Shown: positions 44,154 through 54,285, numbered from the stretch's first letter. The stretch: DNA of 64,000 bases from an uncultured Catenibacillus sp. (GCA_934339005.1 CAKRHR010000005.1:42138-106137), one strand, 5' to 3'. Notes: a model not told the origin generated them from the sequence alone. Program-made: numbers and translations.

Positions 44154-44185
44154 AAAAATTTATATTTTTCCCGGAAAAATTTATA
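44154..44185. promoter_or_regulatory. Direct repeats, candidate regulator binding sites (module 2)
   Basis: AAAAATTTATA occurs at 44154-44164 and 44175-44185, 21 bp apart (two helical turns), in the divergent kinase/permease region. AraC-type regulators commonly bind such repeats; composition is AT-rich, so chance is possible. Confidence 0.35.
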
Positions 44186-44297
44186 AAATCAAAGATATGA
44201 TTTGCAAAAAATCATAGTAAATAAAAACAAATTTATAGAGTGGACATAGTAAAAAAAGTAAAATAAGACCATCAAATGACGTAAGAGGGGAGAAACA

Positions 44298-45305
44298 ATG
44301 GGAAAGGAAAAAAGAAAGAAAAAAGATACAAACCAGGAAACAAACGTTTCTTTCAGGTCGGAGGGAGGTTATATAGAGCATGGTGGTATCAAAGGATATT
44401 TTCACAACCAGAAGCTGGATATCAAGAGAAATAAACTTGTTTATATCATGCTTGCGGTGATACTGGCGTACTTTATTATCTTTAACTATATCCCAATGGG
44501 TGGTCTGGCAATGGCGTTTCAGAAGTATTCACCGGCAAGAGGATTATTTGGAAGTAAGTGGGTTGGCCTGAGAAACTTCCAGTCATTTTTCTCTGGTCCG
44601 TATGTTTGGCGACTGATTCGGAATACAGTATGTATTGGCGTGTTGGATCTGGTGGTTAACTTCCCGGCACCGATTATTTTTGCTTTGATTTTAAATGAAA
44701 TTACGAGTAAAAAATTCAAGAAAACGATTCAGACAATCAGTTACATGCCTTACTTTATTTCAGCAGTGGTTGCCTGTGGACTTGTAGTAACGTTTGTTCA
44801 GGCAGGTGGTCCAATTTCCACACTGGCTTCGGCGATTACAGGTGGTACAGCGACAAACCTTCTGAATGAAAAACAGTATTTTTGGCTGATTTATATTTTG
44901 CTGAATATGTGGCAGGGGCTTGGATATGGTTCGATAATTTACTTATCCTCATTAAGCTCTGTTGACCAGTCACTTTATGAAGCAGCGGTATGCGACGGGG
45001 CAGGAAAATGGAAACAGTGTCTGCATGTGACAATTCCAAGTATTATGCCAATGGTGTTGATGATGCTGATTATGCGTATGGGTTCTGTATTCTCAGTTGG
45101 TGCAGATAAAATTCTTCTTTTGTATTCACCGGCTAACTACGAATTCTCAGATGTCATCAGTACATATGTATACCGCATGGGTATGGTAAATATGGATTAC
45201 GGCTTATCCACAGCGGTTGGTTTATTTAACTCAGTGATAGGTACGATTATGCTTGTGACAACAAATAAGATTACGAAGAAGTTGTCCGGCACATCAATGT
45301 TCTAG
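44298..45305 (+). CDS. Sugar ABC transporter permease, LplB-like (module 2)
   Basis: 335 residues. An extra charged N-terminal tail of about 45 residues precedes KRNKLVYIMLAVILAYFIIF and the family YIPMGGLAMAFQKYSPARG. EAA loop: EAAVCDGAGKWKQCLHVTIP. GAGGGGAG precedes the ATG. First gene of the module 2 operon (permease, permease, lipoprotein, GH5, esterase). Confidence 0.9.
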   Translation: MGKEKRKKKDTNQETNVSFRSEGGYIEHGGIKGYFHNQKLDIKRNKLVYIMLAVILAYFIIFNYIPMGGLAMAFQKYSPARGLFGSKWVGLRNFQSFFSGPYVWRLIRNTVCIGVLDLVVNFPAPIIFALILNEITSKKFKKTIQTISYMPYFISAVVACGLVVTFVQAGGPISTLASAITGGTATNLLNEKQYFWLIYILLNMWQGLGYGSIIYLSSLSSVDQSLYEAAVCDGAGKWKQCLHVTIPSIMPMVLMMLIMRMGSVFSVGADKILLLYSPANYEFSDVISTYVYRMGMVNMDYGLSTAVGLFNSVIGTIMLVTTNKITKKLSGTSMF

Positions 45306-45321
45306 TGGGGAGGCAAAGACA

Positions 45322-46206
45322 ATGAAATATAAACTTAAGACACCAAGAATCATATTTCTGATTTTTGCGGTCGTAACTTTATTGATTATAGCGGCAGTCA
45401 GCCTGTTACCGCTGTGGCATGTAGTGATGTCGTCTGTCAGTAATCCGACTTACGTCAATACACATAAAGGGCTTGTATTCTGGCCATTGGAAAACTTTGA
45501 TGCGATGGCATATAAATTAATTCTTGGCTATAAAAAGCTTTGGGTAGGTTATGGATATACAATTTTATATATTGTATTATCCTGTGTGATTACCGGATTT
45601 TTAACTGTTATGGCTGGTTATGTATTTTCAAGAAATCGTTTCCGTTACCGCAATGCATTTATGATGATTATCTCATTTACGATGTTATTTAACGGTGGTA
45701 TGATTCCAACATACATGGTTATACAGAAACTGCATATGGTAGATACGATCTGGGCGATGGTGATTCCGGGATCCTTAAATGTATTTAATATTATCATGAT
45801 GCGAACTTCCATGCAGGGCATTTCAGATGCACTGGAGGATGCAGCGAGAATTGATGGCGCCAATGATTTTGTGATTATGTTTAAAGTCATTTTGCCATTA
45901 TGTAAAGCAACCTTTGCAGTTATTATTTTGTTTACTGTGGTTTACAAATGGAATGACTTTATGTCAGCACTGTTATATTTGCCACAAAGAACAGACTTAT
46001 ATCCATTGCAGATGGTTTTGCGAAATATCTTGTTCCAGTCGACAAAGGAGATTACATCGGGGTCGGATGTTGCCAGTCAGACTTTGTATGCGCAGAATAT
46101 TAAATATGCGGTTATTGTGGTATCAACACTTCCAATCTTATGTGTTTATCCATTTGTACAGAAATATTTTGTTACAGGTATGACGCTCGGTGCAGTCAAG
46201 AGTTGA
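45322..46206 (+). CDS. Sugar ABC transporter permease, YtcP-like (module 2)
   Basis: 294 residues, six helices. Family marks: SLLPLWHVVMSSVSNPTYV, SFTMLFNGGMIPTYMVI, EAA loop EDAARIDGANDFVIMFKVIL, and the terminal FVTGMTLGAVKS. GGGGAGG site; 16 bp after the first permease. Works with the following binding lipoprotein. Confidence 0.9.
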   Translation: MKYKLKTPRIIFLIFAVVTLLIIAAVSLLPLWHVVMSSVSNPTYVNTHKGLVFWPLENFDAMAYKLILGYKKLWVGYGYTILYIVLSCVITGFLTVMAGYVFSRNRFRYRNAFMMIISFTMLFNGGMIPTYMVIQKLHMVDTIWAMVIPGSLNVFNIIMMRTSMQGISDALEDAARIDGANDFVIMFKVILPLCKATFAVIILFTVVYKWNDFMSALLYLPQRTDLYPLQMVLRNILFQSTKEITSGSDVASQTLYAQNIKYAVIVVSTLPILCVYPFVQKYFVTGMTLGAVKS

Positions 46207-46336
46207 TAAACATAACAAAATTTGATGGTAAAGATTTCGGGTATAGAAATTTCCAGAAAAAAATGAACAATGATTCTTTACAGAATGTATGTATTCTGTG
46301 AAAATAATTAAAGGCGGATGCCAGAGGAGGATTATA

Positions 46337-48004
46337 ATGAAAAAAACAACAAAAAAGATGACAGCCGGTATATTGGCTGCAGTATTGGCAATGAGCATGC
46401 TTGTTGGTTGTGGGGGCGATGACAAGCAGAGTGCTTCGAATGATGGGAATACAAGTACAGCAGATAATGGCAGTCAGTCCGGTGATGGTGCAATCAGTGA
46501 ATTAACATTGCCTTTATCTGAAGATAAGCAGGAACTGAATGTATGGCTTGTATACAGTGGTACGATTATGTCGGATTTAAATGAAATTGCCGGCGTCAAG
46601 AAGATGGAAGAACTGACAAATGTGCACATCAACTGGACACCTGTCAATCAGGATGAATTACAGGATAAGTATGGTACATTGGTTGCTTCAGGTAATTATC
46701 CGGATATCATTTATGCAGGTTCGATTGAATATCCTGGTGGTTTTGAAACAGGTGTGGCTGATGGTGTTATCTATGATGATATGGATACGTTGATTAGAAA
46801 CTATATGCCAAATTATATGGCTTTGATTGAGTCCTCAGATGAAGCCAGACGCGAGGCAACGGCTGATAACGGTAAAATGGTGATTTGTAAAAATATCGTA
46901 GGTACGGATGATGCTGCACAGTCTGAAGGCACATATATGGGACTTGCGTATAGAGCCGATATTCTCGAAGATTTAGGACTGGATGTACCGACAACAATTG
47001 ATGAGTGGCATGATGCACTTAAAACTGCCAAGGATGCAGGTATTGAAACCCCATTTGTACTTGACCAGAACGGTGGTTCATTTATAGCACTTTCATGGGG
47101 CGTATCTACAACAAGCATGAATTATCTGCAGTTAGATGGTGATAAGGTTGTAATGTCTCAGGCGCTTGATGGCTATGGTGATTATCTTGAAACAATGCGT
47201 CAGTGGTATTCTGAAGGATTGATTAATCCTAATTTTAGTACATTTAATTATTATCTGGATACACCGACATCTGTAGAAGCTGGCGATACACTTTTATATA
47301 GTATGATTCTTTCTTCATTTACAGGTAATAATTACTACAATTATCATATGTGTACAGTTGAAGACGAATACTTACAGCCAATCGTGGCTCCACTTTTAAA
47401 ATCAGGTGATACACCAATTCAGGCAGCATCCCGTATTATCGCAAAAGACCCGATTTACATTACAACAAGCTGCAAGAATCCTGAGCTGGCTGCAAAATGG
47501 CTTGATTTCCAGTATTCAGAACAGGGACAGCTTCTGAACTGGTACGGTATCGAAGGTGATACTTATACATTGGATGCCGATGGCAAACCACAGTTTACAG
47601 ATAAAGTTTTAAATGGTGAAAAAGCAGCTTCTGAAATTCTTCAGGAATATGCATTAAACTGGGGTAACTGCTGGCTTGGCAAACATGATACAGAGGCTGG
47701 TGAAAAAGTATCCGTTGCAGCATCCGGTGGTCACGATCAGGCTCTTGAAGCGGTAGATATTTGGAGTGAACCGGAAACAAATGTTTATCTGCCAACAAGT
47801 ATCACTTTAACAGATGCAGAAAGTATGGAGGTTACAAATACACTGACTGCATTAAAAACAATGATTGATGAATATACAATCAATTATATCGTAGGTCAGG
47901 ATGTTGAATCATTTGCAGATTTCCAGGCAGAGCTTGAAGCTAATGGTCTTCAGACTGTTCTTGATGTATATCAGGCAGCATATGATAGATATCTTGCAAG
48001 ATAA
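46337..48004 (+). CDS. Extracellular solute-binding lipoprotein (module 2)
   Basis: About 555 residues. Lipoprotein signal peptide with lipobox LVGC (C25), then a Ser/Asn/Gly-rich linker, then a long family-1 binding protein of the type paired with LplB/YtcP permeases (NVWLVYSGTIMSDLNEI ... EEWHDAL-like DEWHDALKTAKDAG). GAGGAGG precedes ATG 46337; the in-frame ATG 46289 lacks one. Captures oligosaccharide at the cell surface and hands it to the two permeases upstream. Confidence 0.9.
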   Translation: MKKTTKKMTAGILAAVLAMSMLVGCGGDDKQSASNDGNTSTADNGSQSGDGAISELTLPLSEDKQELNVWLVYSGTIMSDLNEIAGVKKMEELTNVHINWTPVNQDELQDKYGTLVASGNYPDIIYAGSIEYPGGFETGVADGVIYDDMDTLIRNYMPNYMALIESSDEARREATADNGKMVICKNIVGTDDAAQSEGTYMGLAYRADILEDLGLDVPTTIDEWHDALKTAKDAGIETPFVLDQNGGSFIALSWGVSTTSMNYLQLDGDKVVMSQALDGYGDYLETMRQWYSEGLINPNFSTFNYYLDTPTSVEAGDTLLYSMILSSFTGNNYYNYHMCTVEDEYLQPIVAPLLKSGDTPIQAASRIIAKDPIYITTSCKNPELAAKWLDFQYSEQGQLLNWYGIEGDTYTLDADGKPQFTDKVLNGEKAASEILQEYALNWGNCWLGKHDTEAGEKVSVAASGGHDQALEAVDIWSEPETNVYLPTSITLTDAESMEVTNTLTALKTMIDEYTINYIVGQDVESFADFQAELEANGLQTVLDVYQAAYDRYLAR

Positions 48005-48041
48005 GAAACAGACCTAATAAAATATCAGAATGTAGTATCCA

Positions 48042-48070
48042 GGAAAGGGGCATGTAACATGCCCTTTTCT
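48042..48070 (+). terminator. Hairpin after the module 2 binding protein
   Basis: GGAAAGGGGCATG (48042-48054) pairs with CATGCCCTTTTCT (48058-48070). Partial terminator or 3' stabiliser separating the lipoprotein message from GH5-esterase. Confidence 0.6.
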
Positions 48071-48140
48071 TAAAATAAAGGGCAGTGATATCTGCCATAT
48101 ACAGGTAACTTATTTTAGTAATCAGGAGGGGTAATTGAGT

Positions 48141-49850
48141 ATGAGTAAATTTAACAATGAATACGTTAAAGGTATTTTAAGAACAAAAGGTACACGATTT
48201 GTCAATGAAGATGGTCAGGAGATTATTCTTCACGGCTACGGCACAGCAAACTGGATGAATGTGGAAGGATTTATGATTGGCGGTATAGATTTGCCGATGA
48301 ATAAGTTTAAATATTTATTATTTCCGGGACCGGGAGAGGATCATGAACCTGCCAGATGGACAACCAGAAGAACAGTAGATCAGGTCGTTCGTGAATTGTG
48401 TGGACCTAAATATCTTGAAACATTCTGGGACAGATGGGAAGAAAATCATTTAAGAGAAGAAGATATTAAATTAATGGCAGATCTTGGCTATAACTGTGTG
48501 CGTCTTGTATTAAATGCAAATGCACTTTTAGTTGAGGATATTGGAATTACATTTAATGAAAAATGCTTTAAGCGTCTTGAGCATATCATTGACTGCTGTG
48601 AAAAATATAAGATTTATGCCATCTTAGATATGCATGGTGTTGTCGGTGGCAATAATGGTGCGACAGGGGATTCCCTGTTCTGCGAATATCCAAGTGTATT
48701 TCTGGATGCTGAAAGTAAAGAGCGTCAGATTATTCTGTGGGAAGAAATTGTAAAACGATTTGGACACCGATGGATTATCGCAGGTTATGATTTGATCAAT
48801 GAACCTGTATCATCACCGGTGCAGCATGAATATATTCCGCTTCTTGAAGCTTATTATGAAGAGTGTATCAAACGTCTTAGAAAAATAGACCCAGTACATA
48901 TCATGTTTATTGAGCCACCGAAATTTGCGAGGGATCCAAGAATATTAAATCATCAGTATGACCCGGATTATCATAACTGGGCAATTTCAATTCATCTGTA
49001 TGGTGCATCACCGGAAATCAAAGACCTTTATCCATGGTTGTTAAAGCGTGAAGAATTAAATGTACCGCTCTGGCTTGGTGAATGTGGTGCATCACCTGAA
49101 GCAAACAGTATTTTCTATGATATTTGTGCACATTATGGTGTGGCTTATACACCTTGGGCATGGAAGGTTGCAAACTCGGGCGGACATCCTGTAGGTTCTG
49201 TAGGCCATCCGTTGCCAAAAGACTGGGCAAAAATCCAGACATTTATTGCAACAGGTCCGCGCCCATCTTATGAAGAATCTCAGAAAATCATGGATGAATA
49301 TATTGAAAATCTCAAACTTGAACATTGCACAGTGAATTATGATAATGCACGCATCAGTGCAAAACATCCGGATATTACAATCAGTGGTGTTGGCTATGAT
49401 ATGTGGGATGAAGATGGTAAGCGCCATTATGGTAACTGGGAATTGTCCAATTATCTTGATTTCCGCCTGGAGGATCATACAAAACTTGTTTGGGCAACAG
49501 ATAAAGACCTGCCATATCCTAAATTTGCATGGTACAATGACCCGAATGAACTGCGGTATGACCCACTTTCAGATTTGGCACTGGAACTTTTGGCAGGTGA
49601 ATTTGCAAACTATACAGTTCATGAAGTCAGTAGAGAATGTCGCGTCACGATTGAAGGTATTGGTGAGGGCTGTGCAGAAATTTTTGCAAATGGTGAAAAA
49701 ATTGGTGCTATCGCATTGCCGGCTGGTGATATTTTAAACCCTGTAAAATCAGAAACACTGACAATTGCGCCAACAGAAGACGCAACAATCAAAGTGGTTG
49801 TGACAGGCGGTACAATAACAATTAAAAATGTGATATTTGAGCTTGTGTGA
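48141..49850 (+). CDS. Glycoside hydrolase family 5 (cellulase-type)
   Basis: About 569 residues without signal peptide, so probably cytoplasmic. GH5 barrel with MADLGYNCVRLVLNANALL, acid/base E221 in LINEP and nucleophile E314 in WLGECG; a C-terminal ~150 residues form an extra beta domain. ATG 48141 is 9 bases from AGGAGGGG; the TTG at 48135 is too close. It would hydrolyse imported beta-glucan, mannan or xyloglucan fragments. The exact subfamily is not decided here. Confidence 0.87.
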   Translation: MSKFNNEYVKGILRTKGTRFVNEDGQEIILHGYGTANWMNVEGFMIGGIDLPMNKFKYLLFPGPGEDHEPARWTTRRTVDQVVRELCGPKYLETFWDRWEENHLREEDIKLMADLGYNCVRLVLNANALLVEDIGITFNEKCFKRLEHIIDCCEKYKIYAILDMHGVVGGNNGATGDSLFCEYPSVFLDAESKERQIILWEEIVKRFGHRWIIAGYDLINEPVSSPVQHEYIPLLEAYYEECIKRLRKIDPVHIMFIEPPKFARDPRILNHQYDPDYHNWAISIHLYGASPEIKDLYPWLLKREELNVPLWLGECGASPEANSIFYDICAHYGVAYTPWAWKVANSGGHPVGSVGHPLPKDWAKIQTFIATGPRPSYEESQKIMDEYIENLKLEHCTVNYDNARISAKHPDITISGVGYDMWDEDGKRHYGNWELSNYLDFRLEDHTKLVWATDKDLPYPKFAWYNDPNELRYDPLSDLALELLAGEFANYTVHEVSRECRVTIEGIGEGCAEIFANGEKIGAIALPAGDILNPVKSETLTIAPTEDATIKVVVTGGTITIKNVIFELV

Positions 49851-49871
49851 TATAAGTGGGGGCACAGAAAA

Positions 49872-51122
49872 ATGAGTAGATTATATGATGTAACAATTAC
49901 ATTTGACCCGAAAGATTTTAAAGAAAATACAGAAGTTGAAGATGTAGGCATTAGCGGAGAGTTTTTATTTTATAAAAGCGGACTGACAGGCCATACCGAT
50001 GAAACAGGTATGATTGACTGTGAAGAAAAATTTCCGCCAGCGAAGTATGTGGATGGATTAAATCAGATTGGTGGATTATATTATGAGCCAATGGAAAAGA
50101 CTGTGGATAACATTTATGAAGTGACCTTAAAATTACCTGCAGGGGTATATCCATATCATTTTGTAGTCAATCCTGAACTTTGCGGTGCATCTGAGCTGGA
50201 TGAGCGTATGGTATGGGCGGCAATGACGGATGCAGATGGTCATAAGGTTGCGCTGACACATATGATAGAAGTTCTTCGTGATGGTTCTTATAAAAATCAT
50301 AATTATATGATTGCCGACCCGAAGAATCCGCCTGTGGCACCGACGGTAACAGGTAAGCAGACAAACAGTGAATTGTTTGTTGGTACTTCAGAGGAATGTG
50401 TCCGTATTCCGTCTGTAACAAAATCAGAAGCAGATATGAAAAATAAAGGTATTATTTCATATCAATCTTATACAGATGTCAATGGTGATACTCAGACTGC
50501 CGGTGTGTATCTGCCGCCAAATTATGACAGAAACAAAACATATCCATTGATTGTTGTTTCCCACGGTGGCGGCGGCAATGAAGCCGACTGGTTTTCTCAG
50601 GGCAACCTGAATATTATTATGGATAATATGATTGCGCAGGGGCGCACAAAAGAAGCAATCGTTGTGACACCGAATAATGCTGTGTATGAGTGGGACTTTG
50701 CAGTGATTGCAAAAAATATAGAAGAACATCTGATACCATATATTGAAATGGTTTATCCGATATCCAAAGATGTGAAAGACAGAGCATTTTGCGGCTTATC
50801 TATGGGCAGTATGACAACACTTTATATGTATTACCACCGTTCCTGCAAGTATGACTATTTTGGCGCATTCAGTGGAGGTATCGCACCGGGGCACGAAGCA
50901 TTTGATATTTCTGACCCGCATATCAGAGATGTGAAGCTGATGATTGGCTGTGCCGAGGAGGATATTGCGTACAATCAGCGGGAAATTGGAATACCACCTA
51001 CGATTGAGGCGTTAAAAGAAGCCGGGATAGAATATACACCATATTTTGTGACAGGTTCACATGACTGGTTCTGCTGGCCGGCAATGTTTGAGTATTTTGC
51101 AGAATATGTATTGTGGAAATAG
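49872..51122 (+). CDS. CE1-like esterase with N-terminal immunoglobulin-like domain
   Basis: 416 residues. The first ~130 look like an E-set/CBM48-type beta domain (YEVTLKLPAGVYPYHFVVNPE). The catalytic part is an esterase-D/feruloyl esterase-like hydrolase: PLIVVSHGGGGNEADW, nucleophile S310 in GLSMGS, and H397 in TGSHDWFCW. No signal peptide. GTGGGGGC precedes the ATG, 21 bp after GH5. Likely removes acetyl or feruloyl groups from the imported oligosaccharide. Confidence 0.85.
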   Translation: MSRLYDVTITFDPKDFKENTEVEDVGISGEFLFYKSGLTGHTDETGMIDCEEKFPPAKYVDGLNQIGGLYYEPMEKTVDNIYEVTLKLPAGVYPYHFVVNPELCGASELDERMVWAAMTDADGHKVALTHMIEVLRDGSYKNHNYMIADPKNPPVAPTVTGKQTNSELFVGTSEECVRIPSVTKSEADMKNKGIISYQSYTDVNGDTQTAGVYLPPNYDRNKTYPLIVVSHGGGGNEADWFSQGNLNIIMDNMIAQGRTKEAIVVTPNNAVYEWDFAVIAKNIEEHLIPYIEMVYPISKDVKDRAFCGLSMGSMTTLYMYYHRSCKYDYFGAFSGGIAPGHEAFDISDPHIRDVKLMIGCAEEDIAYNQREIGIPPTIEALKEAGIEYTPYFVTGSHDWFCWPAMFEYFAEYVLWK

Positions 51123-51350
51123 GTGGAAACATTTTTATTTTACTGATACAGAGGCTGCAGAGCTATTCGTGGCAGCAAATCAGAGAAAATCGTGTTACAG
51201 TTTGTACAATGTGTGGACTGTAACATGATGTATTCATAAAAATGGATATGTATAAATAAAAATGGAAATAGGCATAGTAGGTGGGATTTGCTATGATATA
51301 TTTAAAAGTAAAATATATAGGTAGATTTAAAGTAAAAAGGGGTTTTTAAG

Positions 51351-52697
51351 TTGCAATTATTTATACGGGACAAACAATTTTATAAAAAACTGGTGATATT
51401 TGCGTTGCCGATTTCGTTGCAGTCGCTCATTACTGTGGGTGTGAATATGGCGGATAATGTCATGCTCGGTCAGCTTGGCGAGGCCGGCATGAGTGCAGCC
51501 ACTCTGGCAAATAACTTCATCAGTATTTATCAGTGTATGTGCATGGGGCTTGGCATGGGCGCATCGGTGCTTGTCAGCCGTTTCTTTGGCATGAAGAATT
51601 CTGAAAATATGAAAAAAGCAGTGAATATCATGTTTCGTATGGAATTTGTGATTGCGACCTTTTTTGCGATATTTACAGCAATCCTTCCGGCACAGATTAT
51701 GGGTATTTTCACAACGGACAGTCAGGTTATTGCAGATGGTGTCGGCTATCTGCTGATTTCAATCCCATGTTATTATTTAAATGGTTATGCGTTGACAACA
51801 AGTCTGACGCTTCGGAGTGTCGGCAAAGCGAATGTACCGCTTGTTTCAAGTATCTGTTCCTTCTTCATTAATATTTTCTTCAACTGGGTATTCATCTTTG
51901 GTAATCTTGGCGCCCCTGAGATGGGGGTCAATGGTGCAGCACTCGGCACACTGATTGCCAGAGTCGTAGAGTTCTCAGTGACGATGGGATTTTTATTCTT
52001 TAAAGATCAGCATATACATATCCGTCCGAAAGACCTGTTTATGAAGGTCGGCGATCTTGTGCCGGAATACATCAGAATTTCAATTCCGGTATTGATCTCA
52101 GATACGCTGCTGGGCCTTGGAAACAGTGCTGTAGCAGTCGTTATGGGACACATTGGCAAAGCATTTGTGGCAGCAAATGCCATTACAGTTGTCGTTGTTC
52201 AGTTATCAACCGTCATCATCCAGGGTATCAGTCAGGCAAGCTGTGCCATTACAGGTATCACGCTTGGTGAGGGTGATATAGAAAAAGCACAGAAGCAGGG
52301 CATTACATTTGCAACGCTCGGTTTCGTGATCGGTGGTGTGGCATGTGCCATTATCATGGCACTGAAAGGACCAATCATCAGTTATTACAAAATAGCACCG
52401 GAAACAAAAACACTGGCAAACAGCCTGATGGAAGCGGTTGCCATCGTTATCTGGTTTCAGGCAGCAAACAGTATTCTCACCAAAGGCACACTGCGTGGCG
52501 GTGGTGATACAAAGTTTCTGATGGTATTTGATATCCTCTTTTTATGGGTCGTGAGCATCCCCCTTGGTGCTCTGGCCGGTCTTGTGTGGCACTGGGATGG
52601 CTTTTGGATTTACATAGCTCTAAAAGCCGACCAGTTCCTGAAATGTATCGTCTGCGTATTCAGGCTTAAGAGTGGAAAGTGGATTAAAAAGATTTAA
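51351..52697 (+). CDS. MATE family efflux transporter (cassette copy A)
   Basis: 448 residues, 12 helices, TTG start with AAGGGG 10 bases upstream. Family marks: LPISLQSLITVGVNMADNVM, GLGMGASVLVSRFFGMKNSE. Drug or metabolite/cation antiporter. The gene with its short leader (from about 51331) is repeated nearly identically from 63592, and its 3' 168 bases plus terminator recur at 54562-54825. It is placed after the GH5-esterase operon as a second MATE is after the module 3 esterase. Confidence 0.92.
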   Translation: MQLFIRDKQFYKKLVIFALPISLQSLITVGVNMADNVMLGQLGEAGMSAATLANNFISIYQCMCMGLGMGASVLVSRFFGMKNSENMKKAVNIMFRMEFVIATFFAIFTAILPAQIMGIFTTDSQVIADGVGYLLISIPCYYLNGYALTTSLTLRSVGKANVPLVSSICSFFINIFFNWVFIFGNLGAPEMGVNGAALGTLIARVVEFSVTMGFLFFKDQHIHIRPKDLFMKVGDLVPEYIRISIPVLISDTLLGLGNSAVAVVMGHIGKAFVAANAITVVVVQLSTVIIQGISQASCAITGITLGEGDIEKAQKQGITFATLGFVIGGVACAIIMALKGPIISYYKIAPETKTLANSLMEAVAIVIWFQAANSILTKGTLRGGGDTKFLMVFDILFLWVVSIPLGALAGLVWHWDGFWIYIALKADQFLKCIVCVFRLKSGKWIKKI

Positions 52698-52793
52698 AAC
52701 ATAAAGAGATATAAAAGCAAATATAAAACTGCCGGAGATTGAATAATTCCTGAACTTAAGTGGTATGTAATTATTCAATCTCTGGCAGTTTTT
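52530..52793. repeat. 264-bp direct repeat, copy 1 (MATE 3' end plus terminator)
   Basis: Matches 54562-54825 with no net insertion or deletion (constant offset 2032) and about one in ten bases changed. Contains the last 56 codons of the MATE gene and the hairpin terminator 52725-52793. Confidence 0.9.
52725..52793. terminator. Bidirectional terminator after MATE copy A
   Basis: AAAACTGCCGGAGATTGAAT and following bases (52725-52748) pair with 52769-52792 over 24 positions, ending in TTTTT. The ATPase stop codon overlaps the T-run. Confidence 0.9.
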
Positions 52794-54112
52794 CAATACG
52801 AGCGCAATAAAAATGCCATATATAGTGGCAGAGTAAGTATCTGATCACTGTAACCGACATTATAGTTTCCAAGCTTAATGGCATGATATACATGATATTT
52901 TTCCGGATGACGTAAGATTGTACGAGTACTTTTGGTGTTCCCGGTGGCAGCCTTGACTTCAACAAGTGTACAATGACCTTTATATCTGCAAACAAAATCG
53001 ACTTCTAAGCCGGAATCTTTATGAAAATAATAGAGTTTTCGCCCCATTTTAGAAAAAATATCTGCAATTAAATTTTCAAAGATAGCACCTTTATATCCAT
53101 AGAGGTTACCTTGAAGGATATCGAACTGTGTACCTTCTTCAAGCATACTGACAAATAATCCGGTATCATTCATGTAAACTTTAAAAATATTTTCTTCGGC
53201 ATTACCATCGAGTGGTAATTCAGGAATAGATAAATTATAGCAACGAGAGATAATACCGGCATCTTCAATCCATTGCAAACTTCCTGAAAACTTTGTAGCT
53301 GTGGCACCTTTCTGTACTAAAGAATATTGAAATTTTTTGTTTTCTTTGGCTAATTGCTTGGGAATAGATTCAAAACATTCTTTAATACGTGATTTATCTT
53401 TCTTTTCTGCATATTTGACCATATCATCTTCGTAAGAACGAATAATATCTCTTTGAATCTGAAGTACTTCATCCATTCTGAAATTATTTATAAAAGATTG
53501 GACAGCTTCAGGCATGCCGCCAACAACTGTATATTGCAGTAGAAGCTGATTCATTTTTGAATGTAATGCTTCAGGAACAGGTTTATTTTCTTCAAGGCAA
53601 TGTGTTAATAGCGTGATAACAGATTCATTAATATCGTTTGCCCATAAAAACTCTTCAAAATCCAGAGGATACATATCAATAATCGTTTCGGACCCTACAG
53701 GAACAGATTTTGGCTCTTTGCCATAGCCCTTTACACCAAGCAGAGAACCGGTACCAATGACATCGTATCGCCCATCAATTCGGAAAAACTTCAGTGCAGT
53801 TCTGGCATCGGGACAATCTTGAATTTCATCTAATATAAGAATCGTTTCACCAGGTACGAAAATAGCATCTTTACCCAGTAATGCAGAAAGCAATAGAGTA
53901 ATATTATCTATTTCTAACGAACCTGAAAAAACAGAAGCATAAGTTGGATTTTCAAAAAAATTTAAATAAACAACATGTTTATAATTTTGTCGGGCAAAAT
54001 TAAGTACAGAATACGTTTTGCCACATTGTCTGCATCCTTTGATGATTAGGGGCTTTCGGTTAGGTATATTTTTCCAATTGTTCATATATTGTTCAATTTT
54101 TCGCTTTAACAT
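52793..54112 (-). CDS. AAA/DUF4143 ATPase
   Basis: 440 residues. AAA_14 domain with Walker A GCRQCGKT and Walker B ILILDEIQD, then a DUF4143 domain whose GLEVDFVCR ... LVEVKA resembles a PD-(D/E)XK fold. ATG 54112 has AGGAGGTG 9 bases upstream; the longer frame to 54211 would translate promoter repeats. This family is widespread, sporadically inherited and functionally obscure. The gene lies between two copies of a 264-bp repeat and behind four tandem ~32-bp repeats, which suggests a mobile cassette. Confidence 0.85.
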   Translation of the reverse strand: MLKRKIEQYMNNWKNIPNRKPLIIKGCRQCGKTYSVLNFARQNYKHVVYLNFFENPTYASVFSGSLEIDNITLLLSALLGKDAIFVPGETILILDEIQDCPDARTALKFFRIDGRYDVIGTGSLLGVKGYGKEPKSVPVGSETIIDMYPLDFEEFLWANDINESVITLLTHCLEENKPVPEALHSKMNQLLLQYTVVGGMPEAVQSFINNFRMDEVLQIQRDIIRSYEDDMVKYAEKKDKSRIKECFESIPKQLAKENKKFQYSLVQKGATATKFSGSLQWIEDAGIISRCYNLSIPELPLDGNAEENIFKVYMNDTGLFVSMLEEGTQFDILQGNLYGYKGAIFENLIADIFSKMGRKLYYFHKDSGLEVDFVCRYKGHCTLVEVKAATGNTKSTRTILRHPEKYHVYHAIKLGNYNVGYSDQILTLPLYMAFLLRSY

Positions 54113-54158
54113 AGACAACACCTCCTGATAAAGTATATGTATAGTATATATTGAAAAT

Positions 54159-54285
54159 AACAATTTTTTCAAGGGAGTTTTTTGGAAAAACAAATATTTT
54201 TCGAGGGACATCTGATAAAAAACAGATATTTTTCAAACGACTTTTAATGGGAAAATATTATTTTTTGAAGGAGTTTTATATTGAA
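54159..54285. repeat. Four imperfect ~32-bp tandem repeats upstream of the ATPase
   Basis: Units beginning near 54159, 54189, 54220 and 54252 share an A-rich start, ATTTTTC (or TTTTTTG), then a GGA or CGA and TTTT. The shared C/G falls at 54170, 54202, 54234 and 54267, a 32-33 bp period (three helical turns). The first unit overlaps the likely minus-strand -35 box TTGAAA. Confidence 0.6.

Noticed and set aside
54159..54285. CRISPR-like array
   Set aside because: The repeats are imperfect and contiguous with no unique spacers, and no cas genes lie nearby.
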